Source: Asterias amurensis
Taxonomy: Eukaryota > Echinodermata > Asteroidea > Forcipulatida > Asteriidae
Direction: 5' to 3'
Assembly (NCBI RefSeq): GCF_032118995.1
Contig: NC_092669.1
Location: forward strand, 5,393,501-5,457,500
Length of the DNA: 64,000 nt
Numbering within the stretch: the first letter of the stretch is position 1; each line of letters begins with the position of its first letter. Position numbers and translations under genes: made by a program. Of the stretch, positions 47,034 to 58,584 are shown piece by piece. The notes below the pieces were generated by a model. The model did no database searches and was not told the DNA's origin. It saw nothing but the letters and a program-made list of their open reading frames with translations.

Positions 47034-47224
47034 AGCAAAATTATATAATAATGGAGAATTTTGTTTATACGTGAGAAGTATTCTCCGAAAAGTATGAAGT
47101 TGTAAATCAATTAATAATCACCATGTAAAGTTGTATAAATTTGTACACGTATAATGTGTTAAAATCTGGGAATATACACTTCCTTCGAATTGGATGTAAG
47201 TTAACACAATGTGTTTAGTATATA

Positions 47225-47462
47225 AAGCTTGAGTCGAGGCTCGATGGCTAGACAGTGATATCTCAAATATGATGAATGGTGTCTATCTAAGTGTATGCAT
47301 TAACGAAAAATAGTGTTGTTGACTGTAATCCATTGTAATAAGAAAATCTGGGAGGATACTGGGCGATGCTCGAAAAGGCTTAAGATGACCGAGAATCGGT
47401 GAGTCTTGATAGTGAGGAATGGCGATCATCCAAATTGTATTTAATCATATATAATAATAATA

Positions 47463-47500
<38 letters not shown>

Positions 47501-47650
47501 CATAAATATAAATAATAGTAAATGTTACAGTTGATTGTGCTCAATATGTAGTAAGAAGATAAAAGAGGATACCGGGCGATGCCCGAAGGGCCGTAAGGGC
47601 CGAGACTCGATGAGTCTGGATTAGGTTATGATGGCTATTTATAATTAAAT
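47225..47650. repeat. GC-rich structured repeats downstream of the recombinase
   Basis: Two diverged copies of GAGGATACYGGGCGATGC followed by a GAGACTCGATGAGTC-like hairpin lie at about 47353-47420 and 47562-47625, with a weaker third near 47232. A run of about 30 A at 47466-47495 separates them. They may be the element's 3' terminal repeats. Confidence 0.55.
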
Positions 47651-48008
47651 TAACTAACATTAAAACCTTGTAACTAACTAATATTAAAAATATGCTACTC
47701 CTTATTGATCAATTTAACACTCACCGTTGCGCTACGGCCCAATCCCATGCTATAATAAAATTATATGAAACAAATTGTTTGTATTATGAAGTGTGTTTTG
47801 TTTCTTGTCGTCCATAGAAAATGAAACTGCTTTTCATGCGTATGAGCGTAGCGAAGTAGTATGAAAAGAGATTATCTTTTTCAACAAAGCACAAACCTTG
47901 ATAAGGGACAATCAGTATACTTAACATGGCATATTAATGGAAGTTGATAGAATGGGCCCTTTTTCATTCAGCCTTTGTTCTCAGGAGATAAATCCCTCTT
48001 TTAGTCAC
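47651..48008. other. spacer, possible element end
   Basis: Contains CGTTGCGCTACGGCCC (47723-47738) and a CTTTTCAT...ATGAAAAG hairpin around 47831-47869. No gene. Confidence 0.4.
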
Positions 48009-48388
48009 TTAAAGGAACACGTTGCCTTGGATCGGTCGAGTTGGTCTTTGAAAAGCGTTTGTTATAAAATGCATATGGGTAGAAAGATGTTGTAAAAGTA
48101 GAATACAATGATCCACACAAACATGCCTCGAAATTGCGTGGTTTTCCTTTTACCTCGTCGACTAACACGTCGGCTAATTATGGGGGTCAACATTTTGACT
48201 CCCATAAATGGCCGACCATGTTAGTTCGCACAGTAGAAGGAAAACCACGCAATTTCGAGGCAAACTTGTGTGGATCATTGTATTCTACTTTTAAAACATC
48301 TTTCCAACCATATGCATTTTATAAAAAACGGTTACAAACGCTTTTGTTTTGACCAACTCGTCCGATCCAAGGCAACGTGTTCCTTTAA
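48009..48388. mobile_element. family B MITE
   Basis: TTAA to TTAA, TTAAAGGAACACGTTGCCTT to complement. A short deletion in the left arm removes the GTAACC part. Confidence 0.92.
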
Positions 48389-48713
48389 AGTCCCTTTGGG
48401 GAATAGACGTGCACTATTTACCTCAGTGTGAGTCAATAATAATGTCTAGCTAGAACTTGCTCATAGAGTTTCCATTTCATTTCACGGTAATTAACTTTCC
48501 TTTATTCTGGTTTCAAATCTAAGGACTCTCAAACAAACTAACTCTAGGCCTTTATGTTTGGTTGGCCATAAAACGACTCTAAAAATAAATTGCAAGAACT
48601 AACCTGCATGGTAAGTACAGTAGCTTTATGTAATGAAATGTGTTTTTTAGAGACATTTCTCTTCGAAGTATAGGCTACGGTATTAAGGCCTACTCCATTT
48701 TATACTTGATACT

Positions 48714-49092
48714 TATAAAGGCAGTTGACACTTTTGGTAATTACTCAAAATAATTATTATCATAAAACCTTACTTGGTAACGAGTAATGGGGAGAGGTTG
48801 GTGGTATAAAACATTGTGAGAAACGGCTCCCTCCGAAGTGACATAGTTTTCGAGAAAGAAGTAATTTTCCACGAATTTGGTTTCGAGACCTCAGACTTAG
48901 AATTTTGAGGTCTCGAAATCAACCATCCAAACGCACACAACTTCGTATGACAAGGGTGCTTTCTTAGTTGTTATCTCGCAAATTCGACGACCATTCCGAC
49001 CAATAAATTGTTATTTTTATGCATATGTTGAGATACACCATGTGAGAACACTGGTCTTTGACGATATTACCAATAGTGTCCGTATCATTAAA
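48714..49092 (+). mobile_element. family A MITE
   Basis: AAAGGCAGTTGACACTTTTG to CCAATAGTGTCCGTATCATTAA. Both ends slightly decayed. Confidence 0.85.
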
Positions 49093-49462
49093 AGTAAAAA
49101 GTATCAAGTAATGTATACAGACAATTATATCGGGTTAGTTTTATTGGATTCGCCTCTATATCCACAATTATAGTATCGGATTGACGAATTATTCAAACGG
49201 TTCAAAAAGCCAAGGTCCCAAATGGAGAGAACAAAGGACGGAAAGAAGGATTTGCAACTAAAATAACATTTTAATCCCTTGTGGTTTATTATTTGATATC
49301 TGATATAAAAAGTCGCATCCCCTTAAGGTGATCCCCTGTCTGCCGCTTCCCAGGTTGTATCGTTACCCGGGTGTGATCCCTGGCTACACGGCAGTTTGTG
49401 GTTGGATGGGTGCATAACAAAAATCATTTTTGAAATTGGAGAGGGACCCTCTTGAAAACCTT

Positions 49463-51774
49463 TTAAGACTGGGTTGCTGTAAAAATCAAAGAAGTGGTTG
49501 CAGACTTTCAAAAATGGATTTCGTTTATACTTTGCACAAGTGAAGGCCATCAACCAAACTGTAAAAATAAAGCACTAATTTAGCACTTTTCATGAGTAAA
49601 AATTTACGAAAGTTGAGGGCTTCACTGTGTGAAAACCAAATAGTGGACCTACCTCTCAGCTGGATATGGTAACACTAGATCCTTAATCTTTCCAAAAATG
49701 CATTTGAGAAAAGTACAGTTAATTGTGAATGGAAGATTCCATTATTTCAAAAAGGGGTGTTTTGAGGAAAAGTTAACTTGGGAAATATAGGGGGTTGCTA
49801 AAATTGTCAGAAGTCCCAAAGTAGCATTTTAAGAAAAGTTTTGCTTTTAGGCTTGAAAGATAAGATACTGGTCTGTAAGAATTTCAAAAAAAAAAAGTTT
49901 TGGTATTTGTTGTACTGGGGAGCAGTGCTGCCTCAAACTTCGTGCTTTTTGGGGAAAAAAGGTGTTTATTTTCAAATTTTATAACAACAAAATATGATTT
50001 TTTTTTTAAAGGATCTTGTTTACTCTTTGCACATGTTAATTCTTTCAACAAAAATGTAAAAAGAAAGCATAGTTTTTGCATCCGCACTTTGGTTGCCATA
50101 GCAACGTTTAAAAATAAGAAAATTGCCATATTTCACCTAATTTAGCTATTTTCATAAAGTAAAACTACCCAAAGTTGAGAGCTACACTGTGTAAATACCA
50201 AATTATATGACCTGCCTCTCAACTGAATATGGTAAATATACATCCTTGGTCTTTCCAAAAATGCACCTGACACAGGTACAGTTAATTGTGAATGGAACAA
50301 TCCATTATTTCAAAAAGGGGTGTTTTGAACAAAGGTCAATTTGGGAAATAGAGGGGGTTGCTAAGTTTGTCAGAAGTCCGAAAGTAGCATATTTAGGAAA
50401 GTTTTGCTACCAGGCGTGAAAGATAAGATACTGGTCTGTAGGAATTTCGAAAAAATGTTTTGGTATTTGTTGAGCATTGTTGCCAGAGCTTCATGCTTTT
50501 TGGCAATTGTATAGATATAAAGTTGTAAAATAATGCTCCTTTTATGACTTTCAACATGCTTAACAATGATTGAAGACTGACAAAATATAATAAAGCATTT
50601 TATGACAACCTAACTCTCAGTTGTATAAACATGCATCAAAGAATTAAATAAGAAAGTTTTTGTGTTTTTTGAACTGTGGAGCAGTGTTGCCAGAAACTTC
50701 ATGCTTTTTTGAAGAAAAAAATGTAATTTGCAAATTTCATAATCATATGAAAAAATAATGCTCTTTAGTTACTTTTTACATGCTGAACAATGATGTTGAT
50801 TGAAAACACAGGCACACAAAATGGCAAAGCAACTTACAAGTATATAAATATAACTTTCAATTGTATAACCATGCATCACAAAGACATTCTGTTTGTGGTC
50901 ATTTACGTTTGACTATAGCAGCTACAATCATCAACAAAATGTTCAATTTTCTTGACAAATGGACGTTCACAGCTCTTCGTTTGAACTATCAAAAATTTCT
51001 AACACGTCATTAACGCGGCGCACAGGCTTCACATAATCAGTGACTTTACAATTAATGGTTATGAAAATCAATTAATTTCAAGTTCCTTAAAGACACTAGA
51101 CACTATTGGTAACTGTCAAAGACAAGTCTTCTCACTTGGTGTATCTCAACATATGCATAATATCAAATTCGTGGAAAATTACTTCTTTCTCGAAAACAAT
51201 GAGGGAGCCGTTTCTCACGATGTTTTATACCTTTAACCTCTCCCCAATAATCGTTACCAAGTAAGGTTTGGTGCAATAATTATTTTGAGTAATTACCAAT
51301 AGTGTCCATTGCCTTTAAGGGAACATAGCCTGATAACACTATACCAGCCGAATTAGCTGGGGAGAGTCGTCGAACTATACACTGTATAACCATTGAGTGT
51401 TATATTTTTATTTTAAATTGCTTTGCTTTATTTTATCCTGTTTTTTTTTTTAATCAACATCATTGTTCAGCATGTAAGAAATGCCATTTTTGAGAATTAT
51501 TTTGATCTTGTTTTTGCAAATATTACCATGTTTGAGACAGTGTCACTACATGACACAGCTGCCCATTTGTGCTCCACAGACATGAAAACACAATTTTGCT
51601 GAAAATCTTATTTTGGCCGTAACCATGGCAACCAATGTCTGATATAACTTTTTTCCGATTTTTGTGTTTTGTGTACCCATACCTACTCGTACATGGAGTT
51701 TTGCCAAAATCCATTTTTTGAAGTCTGCCAACATTTCAAAAATATCTTTGATTTTTACAGCAACCCAGTCTTAA
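49463..51774. mobile_element. family X element, TTAA ends, internal 563-bp repeats
   Basis: Ends TTAAGACTGGGTTGCTGTAA and its complement. Similarity goes on for about 75 bp (GCAGACTTTCAAAAATGGAT against ATCCATTTTTTGAAGTCTGC), with an indel. Inside, a unit from about 49590 to 50140 repeats at about 50155-50510, spaced 563 bp (shared CATTATTTCAAAAAGGGGTG and GAAAGATAAGATACTGGTCT), with partial further copies. A family A copy is nested at 51087-51318. No transposase gene seen. Confidence 0.75.
51087..51318 (-). mobile_element. family A MITE, internally deleted, nested in X
   Basis: TTAAAGACACTAGACACTAT to GTGTCCATTGCCTTTAA. About 140 bp of the middle is missing compared with full copies. Confidence 0.85.
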
Positions 51775-52602
51775 GTTGTCGGTGTGACATTTCCGAAAGG
51801 AATATTTTCTACCTGGCTCTAATACCATTTAACGTGACCTAGATCGCAATAGTATAATCCAATTCAACGGAGTCTATCTAATTAGGTCTCAAAATTCATC
51901 ACTGCAATTACCTATCATTCTGAAAGTTTGTATATCAGCAACTTGAGTAATTTGTTTGGTAGATACGTGCGCTATATAAGACTTCGATATTATTATTATT
52001 TTTATTATTATTATTATTATTATTTTTACAATGCGAACGTTGGATGTAAGGTACATTGTGGCATGTGCTAAAAGTCCTTACTAAAAAAATAAAAAAAATT
52101 AATGAATAAAAAAAAACGTGGATATCGTCGAAATTGAATTACTTTTCCTCTAAATCGAATGACAAACATAAACGAAATCGAGTGATCCTTTTCAGAAGCA
52201 TTCCGTGCCCATTATTATTTTGAGCAATTTATTTACAATTGGTGTCCGGTGCCTTTGATTTAATTTGCAAATCAGGGCGCGTTAAATAAAATGGATTTAA
52301 TTACAAAACTGTATGTCAAGTGTCAGAGGCTAAGTGGATGGTTCTTTGTAAATTTCCTTTTTGTTGCGCTACAAACGACACTAGACTTCGATGGTTTCAA
52401 TACAGATTAGTCCATGGAATAATTGGAGTCTAATTCGTTCTTACCCAAGCTCGATAACAAGGAAAACGATTTTTGTACATTCTGTCACTTAGAGAGTGAG
52501 ACGCTGGTTCATTTGTTTTGTAGATGCAAGTTTTCAACTATGTTTTTGACCCAATTTGAAGATTGAATAAGGAGTTATCTTATTATACATTCGTTTAGAC
52601 AA
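51775..52602. other. spacer
   Basis: TTA microsatellite at about 51990-52024 and a family A right-end scrap at 52190-52255. No gene recognised. Confidence 0.45.
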
Positions 52603-53321
52603 TAGCCTTGCTCAAGGCAGTCGAATTATTCACTCCGAAAAAAGACCGCCGCTGTATAAAAACCGACCCGTATTCACTGTGCGTAAAACCCACCCGTATT
52701 CACTGTGCGTAACATCGCACGACACGATGCCCCCGTACACTATCCGCATGCGGAGGCCGTCAGGCCGACAGCCTTGTAGGATATGTGTTGAAGCCACTGA
52801 CCTCATTACTATAATAAGCGAAGAGTTCCCACGGTCAGCTCATTACCATAATGCCCGCGAAAGACGAGACATGTTTACCTCACACACCACCACCACGGAC
52901 GCATGATAGGGTCCAAAGGTCGTGATAAGGGAAGTGCGTGATTGGACGTCAAAATGAATAATTCATTTGCCTCACATCCTGTGTTGTCTGATAGGTCTGA
53001 CGAACGATATACATATTCATGAGCTGCATACTAGCATATCCTCGAGCCCCCCCAATTTCGTCCACTATTGGAATTTTTTCAATACAACACATTAAAACGG
53101 GAAGGTACAGATCCGACAAGGCTGTCGGCCTGACGGCCTCCGCATGCGGTTAGTGGTGTACGAGTGCGATGACTTGTGTGAACAGTATTCGTGCGATGTG
53201 ACGTGTGTATACGGGTGGGTCATTCGGTGTGATCGCACACACCATGCACAGGGTATACGGCGGGTGGGTTTACAGCTGCGTCTTTTCGGAGCGAATAATG
53301 CGACTGCCTTGAGCAAGGCTA
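52603..53321. mobile_element. element C, second copy, 9-bp duplication
   Basis: TAGCCTTGCTCAAGGCAGTC at both ends inverted, TTTAGACAA on both sides (52594-52602, 53322-53330). Same orientation as and nearly identical to 18608-19327. Confidence 0.95.
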
Positions 53322-53630
53322 TTTAGACAATGACGGCTATCCTTTTTGGTATACAACAAAATCGTGGAGTGCTCTCAATCTGATCCTTCTTTTGTGTTAT
53401 TTCCATATTTTTTTAAATGAAGATGAGTGAGAATATGCTCCCCCTGCATTATTGAAACTAGATTTTAAACTTTATTATACTTTGGATAAATACATTTCTA
53501 TCACCACCGATTCCACTGTTAATTTCCACAAAAAATGGGACTCTTTCGAATTATTGGTTCAAGGTCAACTTTGTGTTATGTATTTTGTTTTGCTGTCATT
53601 GATTTTCAGCGTGTTTGTATGAGAAGTTGT

Positions 53631-54005
53631 CTCAAAGACAGTGGACACCATTTGGTAATCGTCAAATACTGTAGTCTTCTCACAACGTATATAGATAAAA
53701 ATAACAAACCTGTGAAAATTTGAGCTCAATCGGTCATCTAAGTTGCGAGATAATAATGAAAGAAAAAACACCCCTGTCACACGAAGTTTTGTGCTTTCAG
53801 ACGCTTGATTTCGAGACAGCAAATTCTAAATTTGAGGTCTCGAAATAAAATTCGTTGAAAATTACTTCTTTCTAGAAAAACGTTACTTCAGAGGGATCCG
53901 TTTCTCACAATATTTTACACTATCAACAGCTCCCCATTACTCGTAATCAAGAAAGGTTTTATGCTAATAATTACTTTGAATAATTACAAATAGTGTCCAC
54001 TGTAA
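53631..54005 (-). mobile_element. family A MITE
   Basis: CAAAGACAGTGGACACCATT to CAAATAGTGTCCACTG. TTAA lost at both ends. Confidence 0.82.
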
Positions 54006-54887
54006 GTGTGAATAAATTATTTCCTCCGTTTCCCCAGTTTTTTTGTTTGTTGAGAGCATGTACTCGTTACTATACTGTTTTACTATTGGAAAGTCTATGG
54101 CCGTGGTGATATTTTTCAGGAACCCTTTTAGGCTTGTGGATAAGTCGTTAAATGGTCGTTTTATGGTCATTAATTTTTGAAGTTTTTACCAAAGGTAATT
54201 ACTGGACTTTAAGGAAACAGTGAATAATTAAATTCTTACCAAGTATAAAAATGCACACTGCAAAAAACTGTTGTATTACAAATAACACAATGAGACAATA
54301 CTATAAAAAAATTCAAATTTAATTCAATAAAATGTTTACTCCATACTTGGAAAGTAGAACAATGAACTAATCAGATATAATGTACATAGAAATGTAACAA
54401 ATTCAAAAGCGAACAGAAATAATAAAAAGTTAAAGCAAAGAATAAATAATTAACCAACATTTAAATAATATTATGTACAAAAGAGGACCAGTAGCACGAG
54501 GCTGTTATTAGAGTAAGCCGAGGCTTACAGACACAACACCCTTGTACAGACACAACACCCTTGTACAGACAAACAAACAAACGGCGGGGACGAAACAAGG
54601 ACGATACAGACAAAACGAACAGTAACATTAAGCAATGCTGACGACAAAAACAAAGAAGGCTAACCGAAGACGAAAACAAGTAAATGGATAAGTAGAGAAA
54701 AGGCTGTGTTATTATAATGGGAAAGGAGGCCTTGTCGCTGAAAAATCCACGCAATAAAAAAAGGGTCACTATCAACTTATCCCTTCGTTACTGAACTTTT
54801 ATTTAAATAATAAAATATTGACATGATACTTTTCGCATATAAATTTTCCAGTTGACTGGTGAAACAGCTTGCCAAAAACACGCCTCT
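54006..54887. other. spacer
   Basis: A 21-bp duplication (CAGACACAACACCCTTGTA) occurs at about 54529 and 54550. The open frame at 54461-54775 on the minus strand resembles nothing known to me. Confidence 0.4.
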
Positions 54888-55277
54888 TTAAAGGCAGTGG
54901 ACACTATTGGTAATTGTCAAAGACATAGCCTTCATCACAGTTGGTGTATCTATAAGTATGCATAAAATAACAAACCTGTGAAAATTTGAGCTCAATCGGT
55001 CATCGAACGTGCGAGATAATAATGAAAGAAAAAACACCCTCGTCACACGAAGTTGTGTGCGTTTAAGATGGTTGATTTCGAGACCTCAAGTTCTCAATCT
55101 GAGGTCTCGAAATCAGATTCATGGAAAATTACTTCTTTCTCGAAAACTATGGCACTTCAGAGGGAGCCGTTTCTCACAATGTTTTATACCAATAACCTCT
55201 TCCCATTAACTTGTCAACAAGAAAGGTTTTATGTTATAAATTATTTTGAGTAATACCAATAGTGTCCACTGCCTTTC
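54888..55277 (-). mobile_element. family A MITE
   Basis: TTAAAGGCAGTGGACACTAT to CCAATAGTGTCCACTGCCTTTC. Confidence 0.9.
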
Positions 55278-55532
55278 AGTAGTTGAAAGCACCCGCTACA
55301 AAAGTAACATTAATATCTACATTACTGTGACTTTACGACCAAAACCTTTTATTGCAGTGTGAATCATTTATACTGACTTGAAAGTGATGTAAATAAATGG
55401 TGTAAATGTTTACCAGTTTTGTCACAATGATCTTGACAATATTCTTACATGTTCAAGTGGTATTGTCGAAAAAGAAATAATCTTTATTCCCATGAATTAT
55501 CTACCGGAATATATGGAAAACTATATAAATGC

Positions 55533-56258
55533 TTAAAGGCACTGGACACCTTTATATTTTGTCAAAGACCCGTATTTATTCGCACTTGATGTTTCTCAAC
55601 ATGTGCATAGAGTAACAAACCTGTGGAAATTTGGACTCGATTGGTCGTCGAAGTTTCGAGAAAACAATGGAAGAAAAAACACCCATGTCGCATGAAGTTG
55701 TGTGCTTTCAGATGCTTGAATTGAGAGTTTGAGACCTCAGCTGACGTCTCTTATTTAATTCAAATTTATTGGGAAATTACTTGTTCTTTCTCAGACTTCA
55801 GAGGGAGCCGTTTCTTACAATGTTTTATACTCTTAACAGCAAGGTTTTATGCTGACGATTATTTTGAGTAATTACCAAAGGTGTCCAGTGCCTTTAAAGG
55901 CACTGTACACGTTTGTTTTTTTTTGTCAAAGACCAGTATTTCACATGGTGTATCCCATCATAAGCATAACATAACAAGCCTGTGAAAATTTTGGCTCAAT
56001 TGGTCATCGAAGTTGCGAGAAAATGATGGAAGAAAAAACACCCTTGTTGGACGACTTTGTGTGCTTCGTGCGAGGAATAAAACTTCCTAGCTAGAAGTCT
56101 TTTAATATTTAAGTGAGAAATTACCTCTTTAATTACCTCGTTAATTCAGAGGTAGTCATGTCCAACAATGTATTACTATCAACAGCTCTCCAATGCTTGT
56201 TAACCAAGTCAGTTTTATTAAGTTTTGAGTAATTACCAAACGTGTACCTTCCCTTTAA
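55533..56258 (-). mobile_element. two family A MITEs sharing one TTAA
   Basis: Copy one 55533-55897 and copy two 55894-56258, both diverged, meet at a single TTAA (CCAGTGCCTTTAAAGGCACTG). Either the second inserted exactly at the first one's end or a dimer moved as one. Confidence 0.85.
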
Positions 56259-57057
56259 GAATAACGCCGATTGATTATTATGGTGTACTCGCGTGGCTTA
56301 ATGTTCTCCACGCACCAAGGGCATTAAACATGATGTCACAAAAAACACCCGATGCTTAAGTTTAACCCGTTTCCACGAAAACGTGGTTTAACCGATCAAT
56401 ATTCACGTCAACAAGGATAATTATTGTGCAGATCGGAATCGTTCCGGCAAATTCGAAGTCTCGAAACACCCACTATTTGCAAAGATCTGTTTTCTAAATT
56501 AATTACGGAGGAGGTGACAGAGGTTGAGCATTTTGTTGTTTTTGGACTGACACGAAAGAGGGGTGGATGTTCCGTTATTCCGACACCTCTATGTTCCGAC
56601 AACGTTCCGACAACCCTGTGTTCCTTAAAATAAAAACCTTGGTATATAATACATCGAACTAAGGGTTAATGGTCTTCTTCTCTAGTCCATCGTCTGCTCT
56701 TTCGGCCAGTTGGGCAAATCTAACAGACTTCTCTTTTTCTGCCACAAGGGTTAGGGGTCAGGATTAGGAAAATGAGTTATGTCGGAACTAGGGCTGTCGG
56801 AACATTTTGGGCGTCTGAACATCTGTAGGGTATGAGTAAAGCCCTTTCTTATGAGCGAAATTTAGCAGGGTCCCCCAAGTTCCTAAATTGTAGCTCGGTT
56901 GTATCATTTTCTGAAATGTAACTCGTGTGTGAAAGGACCCCAATGTTGTTCTACTGTCCAAGTTCTCTTGACAAATCTTGTCAAACATTGTCACATTTTA
57001 CAACCATGCTAAATTTAATCAAGGGACCCCGGTTAATTGCTGTCGTTTGAATGACAC
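56259..57057. other. spacer
   Basis: TGTTCCGACAACGTTCCGACA-like direct repeats near 56567-56610 and inverse matches near 56780-56826 suggest an old MITE. No gene recognised. Confidence 0.4.
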
Positions 57058-57447
57058 TTAAAGGAACACGTTGCCTTGGATCGGACGAGTTGGTCAAAAC
57101 AAAAGCGTTTGTAACCGTTTTTTATAAAATGCATATGGTTAGAAAGATGTTTTAAAAGTAGAATACAATGATCCACACAAGTTTGCCTCGAAATTGCGTG
57201 GTTTTCCTTCTACTGTGCGAACTAACATGGTCGGTCATTTATGGGAGTCAAAATTTTGACCCCCATAAATGGCCGAAGTGTTAGTCGACGAGGTAAAAGG
57301 AAAACCACGCAATTTCGAGGTATGTTTGTGTGGATCATTGTATTCTACTTTTACAACATCTTTCTACCCATATGCATTTTATAAGAAACGGTTACAAACG
57401 CTTTTCAAAGACCAACTCGACCGATCCAAGGCAACGTGTTCCTTTAA
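57058..57447. mobile_element. family B MITE
   Basis: TTAA to TTAA, full-length hairpin with centre GGGAGTCAAAATTTTGACCC. Confidence 0.93.
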
Positions 57448-57869
57448 GATTTAGTTTCGGACGTTTTAATGAAACCCTGTGTTTTGACAACTGGCAACGC
57501 TTATCGGACACATGGATATTTGCACGGGTGTGGTCAGGTGTATCAAATAATGTTACTATCATAATGTTAAACCAAGCTCGTTTGTGTACCAGTCAAAGAT
57601 TGACGATGTCAAAACGTAGGAATACCGCATTTTGTTATATTGACAGTGTTATTGTGTGAGTAGCTTAAAAAATGTTTTATGAAGAAGAAAAAAAGGATTA
57701 AAAAAAACGGAGCCCCCGATCGAAAAAAGAACAGGTGAAAAATAATTTTGTATAAAAGGTTGAAAAAAGATATGATAAAAAAAATTCCCTCAAAGAAATA
57801 TTGTCAAAAAATATTTTTTAATTCTGTGAATGAAGTGTTATTTTTGAGATTGTTGAGGTATTATTTGGT

Positions 57870-58500
57870 TACGTTCCAAGCTACGCAGCTACTCAGCTAC
57901 GCTTACGTTCCTTCAAGTTACGCTATAATATAAAAAGGTAAGTTTTTCAAGCCCGAGTCAAGCTACGTTTACGTTCCATATGCAGCTACGTTTACGTTCC
58001 ATATGCAGCTACGTTTACGTTCCAAGATATCCAGCTACGCTTATACCTTCCAAAATATGGCGTTCCAAGCTACGCTTACATTCAAGTTTTGCTTACGCTC
58101 CTTCTCAAGTTACGCTATATATACAAAAGGTACGCTTTCAATCCTGAGTCAAGTTACGCTTACGTTCCATCCGCAGCTACGTTTACGTTCCAAGATACCC
58201 AGCTACGCTTACGTTCCAAGATATGCTTACGTTCCAAAAGACAAGATTACGTTATAAGCTACACAGCTTCTCAGCTATGCTTACGATCCATACGCAGCTA
58301 CGTTTACGTTCCAAGATACCCAACTATGCTTACGTTCCAAGATATGCTTACGTTCCAAAAGATATGGTTACGTTCCAAGCTACGCAGCTACTCCATATCC
58401 ATACAATCCATATACATCATTTAGGTTTGTTACGCTAAAATCAAAAATTACGCTTTCAATCCCGAGTCAAGCTAGGCTTACGTTTCAAAATACATTCTCA
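57870..58500. repeat. AGCTACGTTTACGTTCC array
   Basis: A 23-bp unit (AGCTACGTTTACGTTCCATA + TGC) is regular at 57961-58029. Longer variants and a higher-order pattern with CAATCCCGAGTCAAGCTACG recur around 57950, 58140 and 58458. Its open frames are repeat-born. Confidence 0.88.
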
Positions 58501-58530
58501 CAAGGACGCTTTTGAACCCCTCACGATTCC

Positions 58531-58584
58531 CTCCCCCCACCCCCCCCCACCCCAACCCCCACCCCAACCCCCCCCCCCCCCCCC
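58531..58584. repeat. poly-C tract
   Basis: Almost pure C with a few A. The minus strand has many G runs of four or more, suited to G-quadruplex formation. Confidence 0.9.

Larger units (their letters stand above)
43910..47040 (+). mobile_element. DIRS/Ngaro-like tyrosine-recombinase retrotransposon, inactive
   Basis: Order on the + strand: CCHC zinc knuckle, reverse transcriptase, RNase H, a segment typical of DIRS-order elements (SGVDAFAQNW), then a tyrosine recombinase. No LTRs and no DDE integrase were seen, which fits the DIRS order. The copy is 5'-truncated and broken by several frameshifts, one in-frame stop and one internal deletion, so it cannot make its proteins. Exact element ends are not resolved. 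Confidence 0.88.

Noticed and set aside
49884..50145. Paired 81-residue frames on opposite strands
   Set aside because: Inside the tandem unit of element X and not preserved in the second copy.
57748..58438. Tyr/Val-rich repeat proteins
   Set aside because: Products of the TTACGTTCC array, with no start context or domain.
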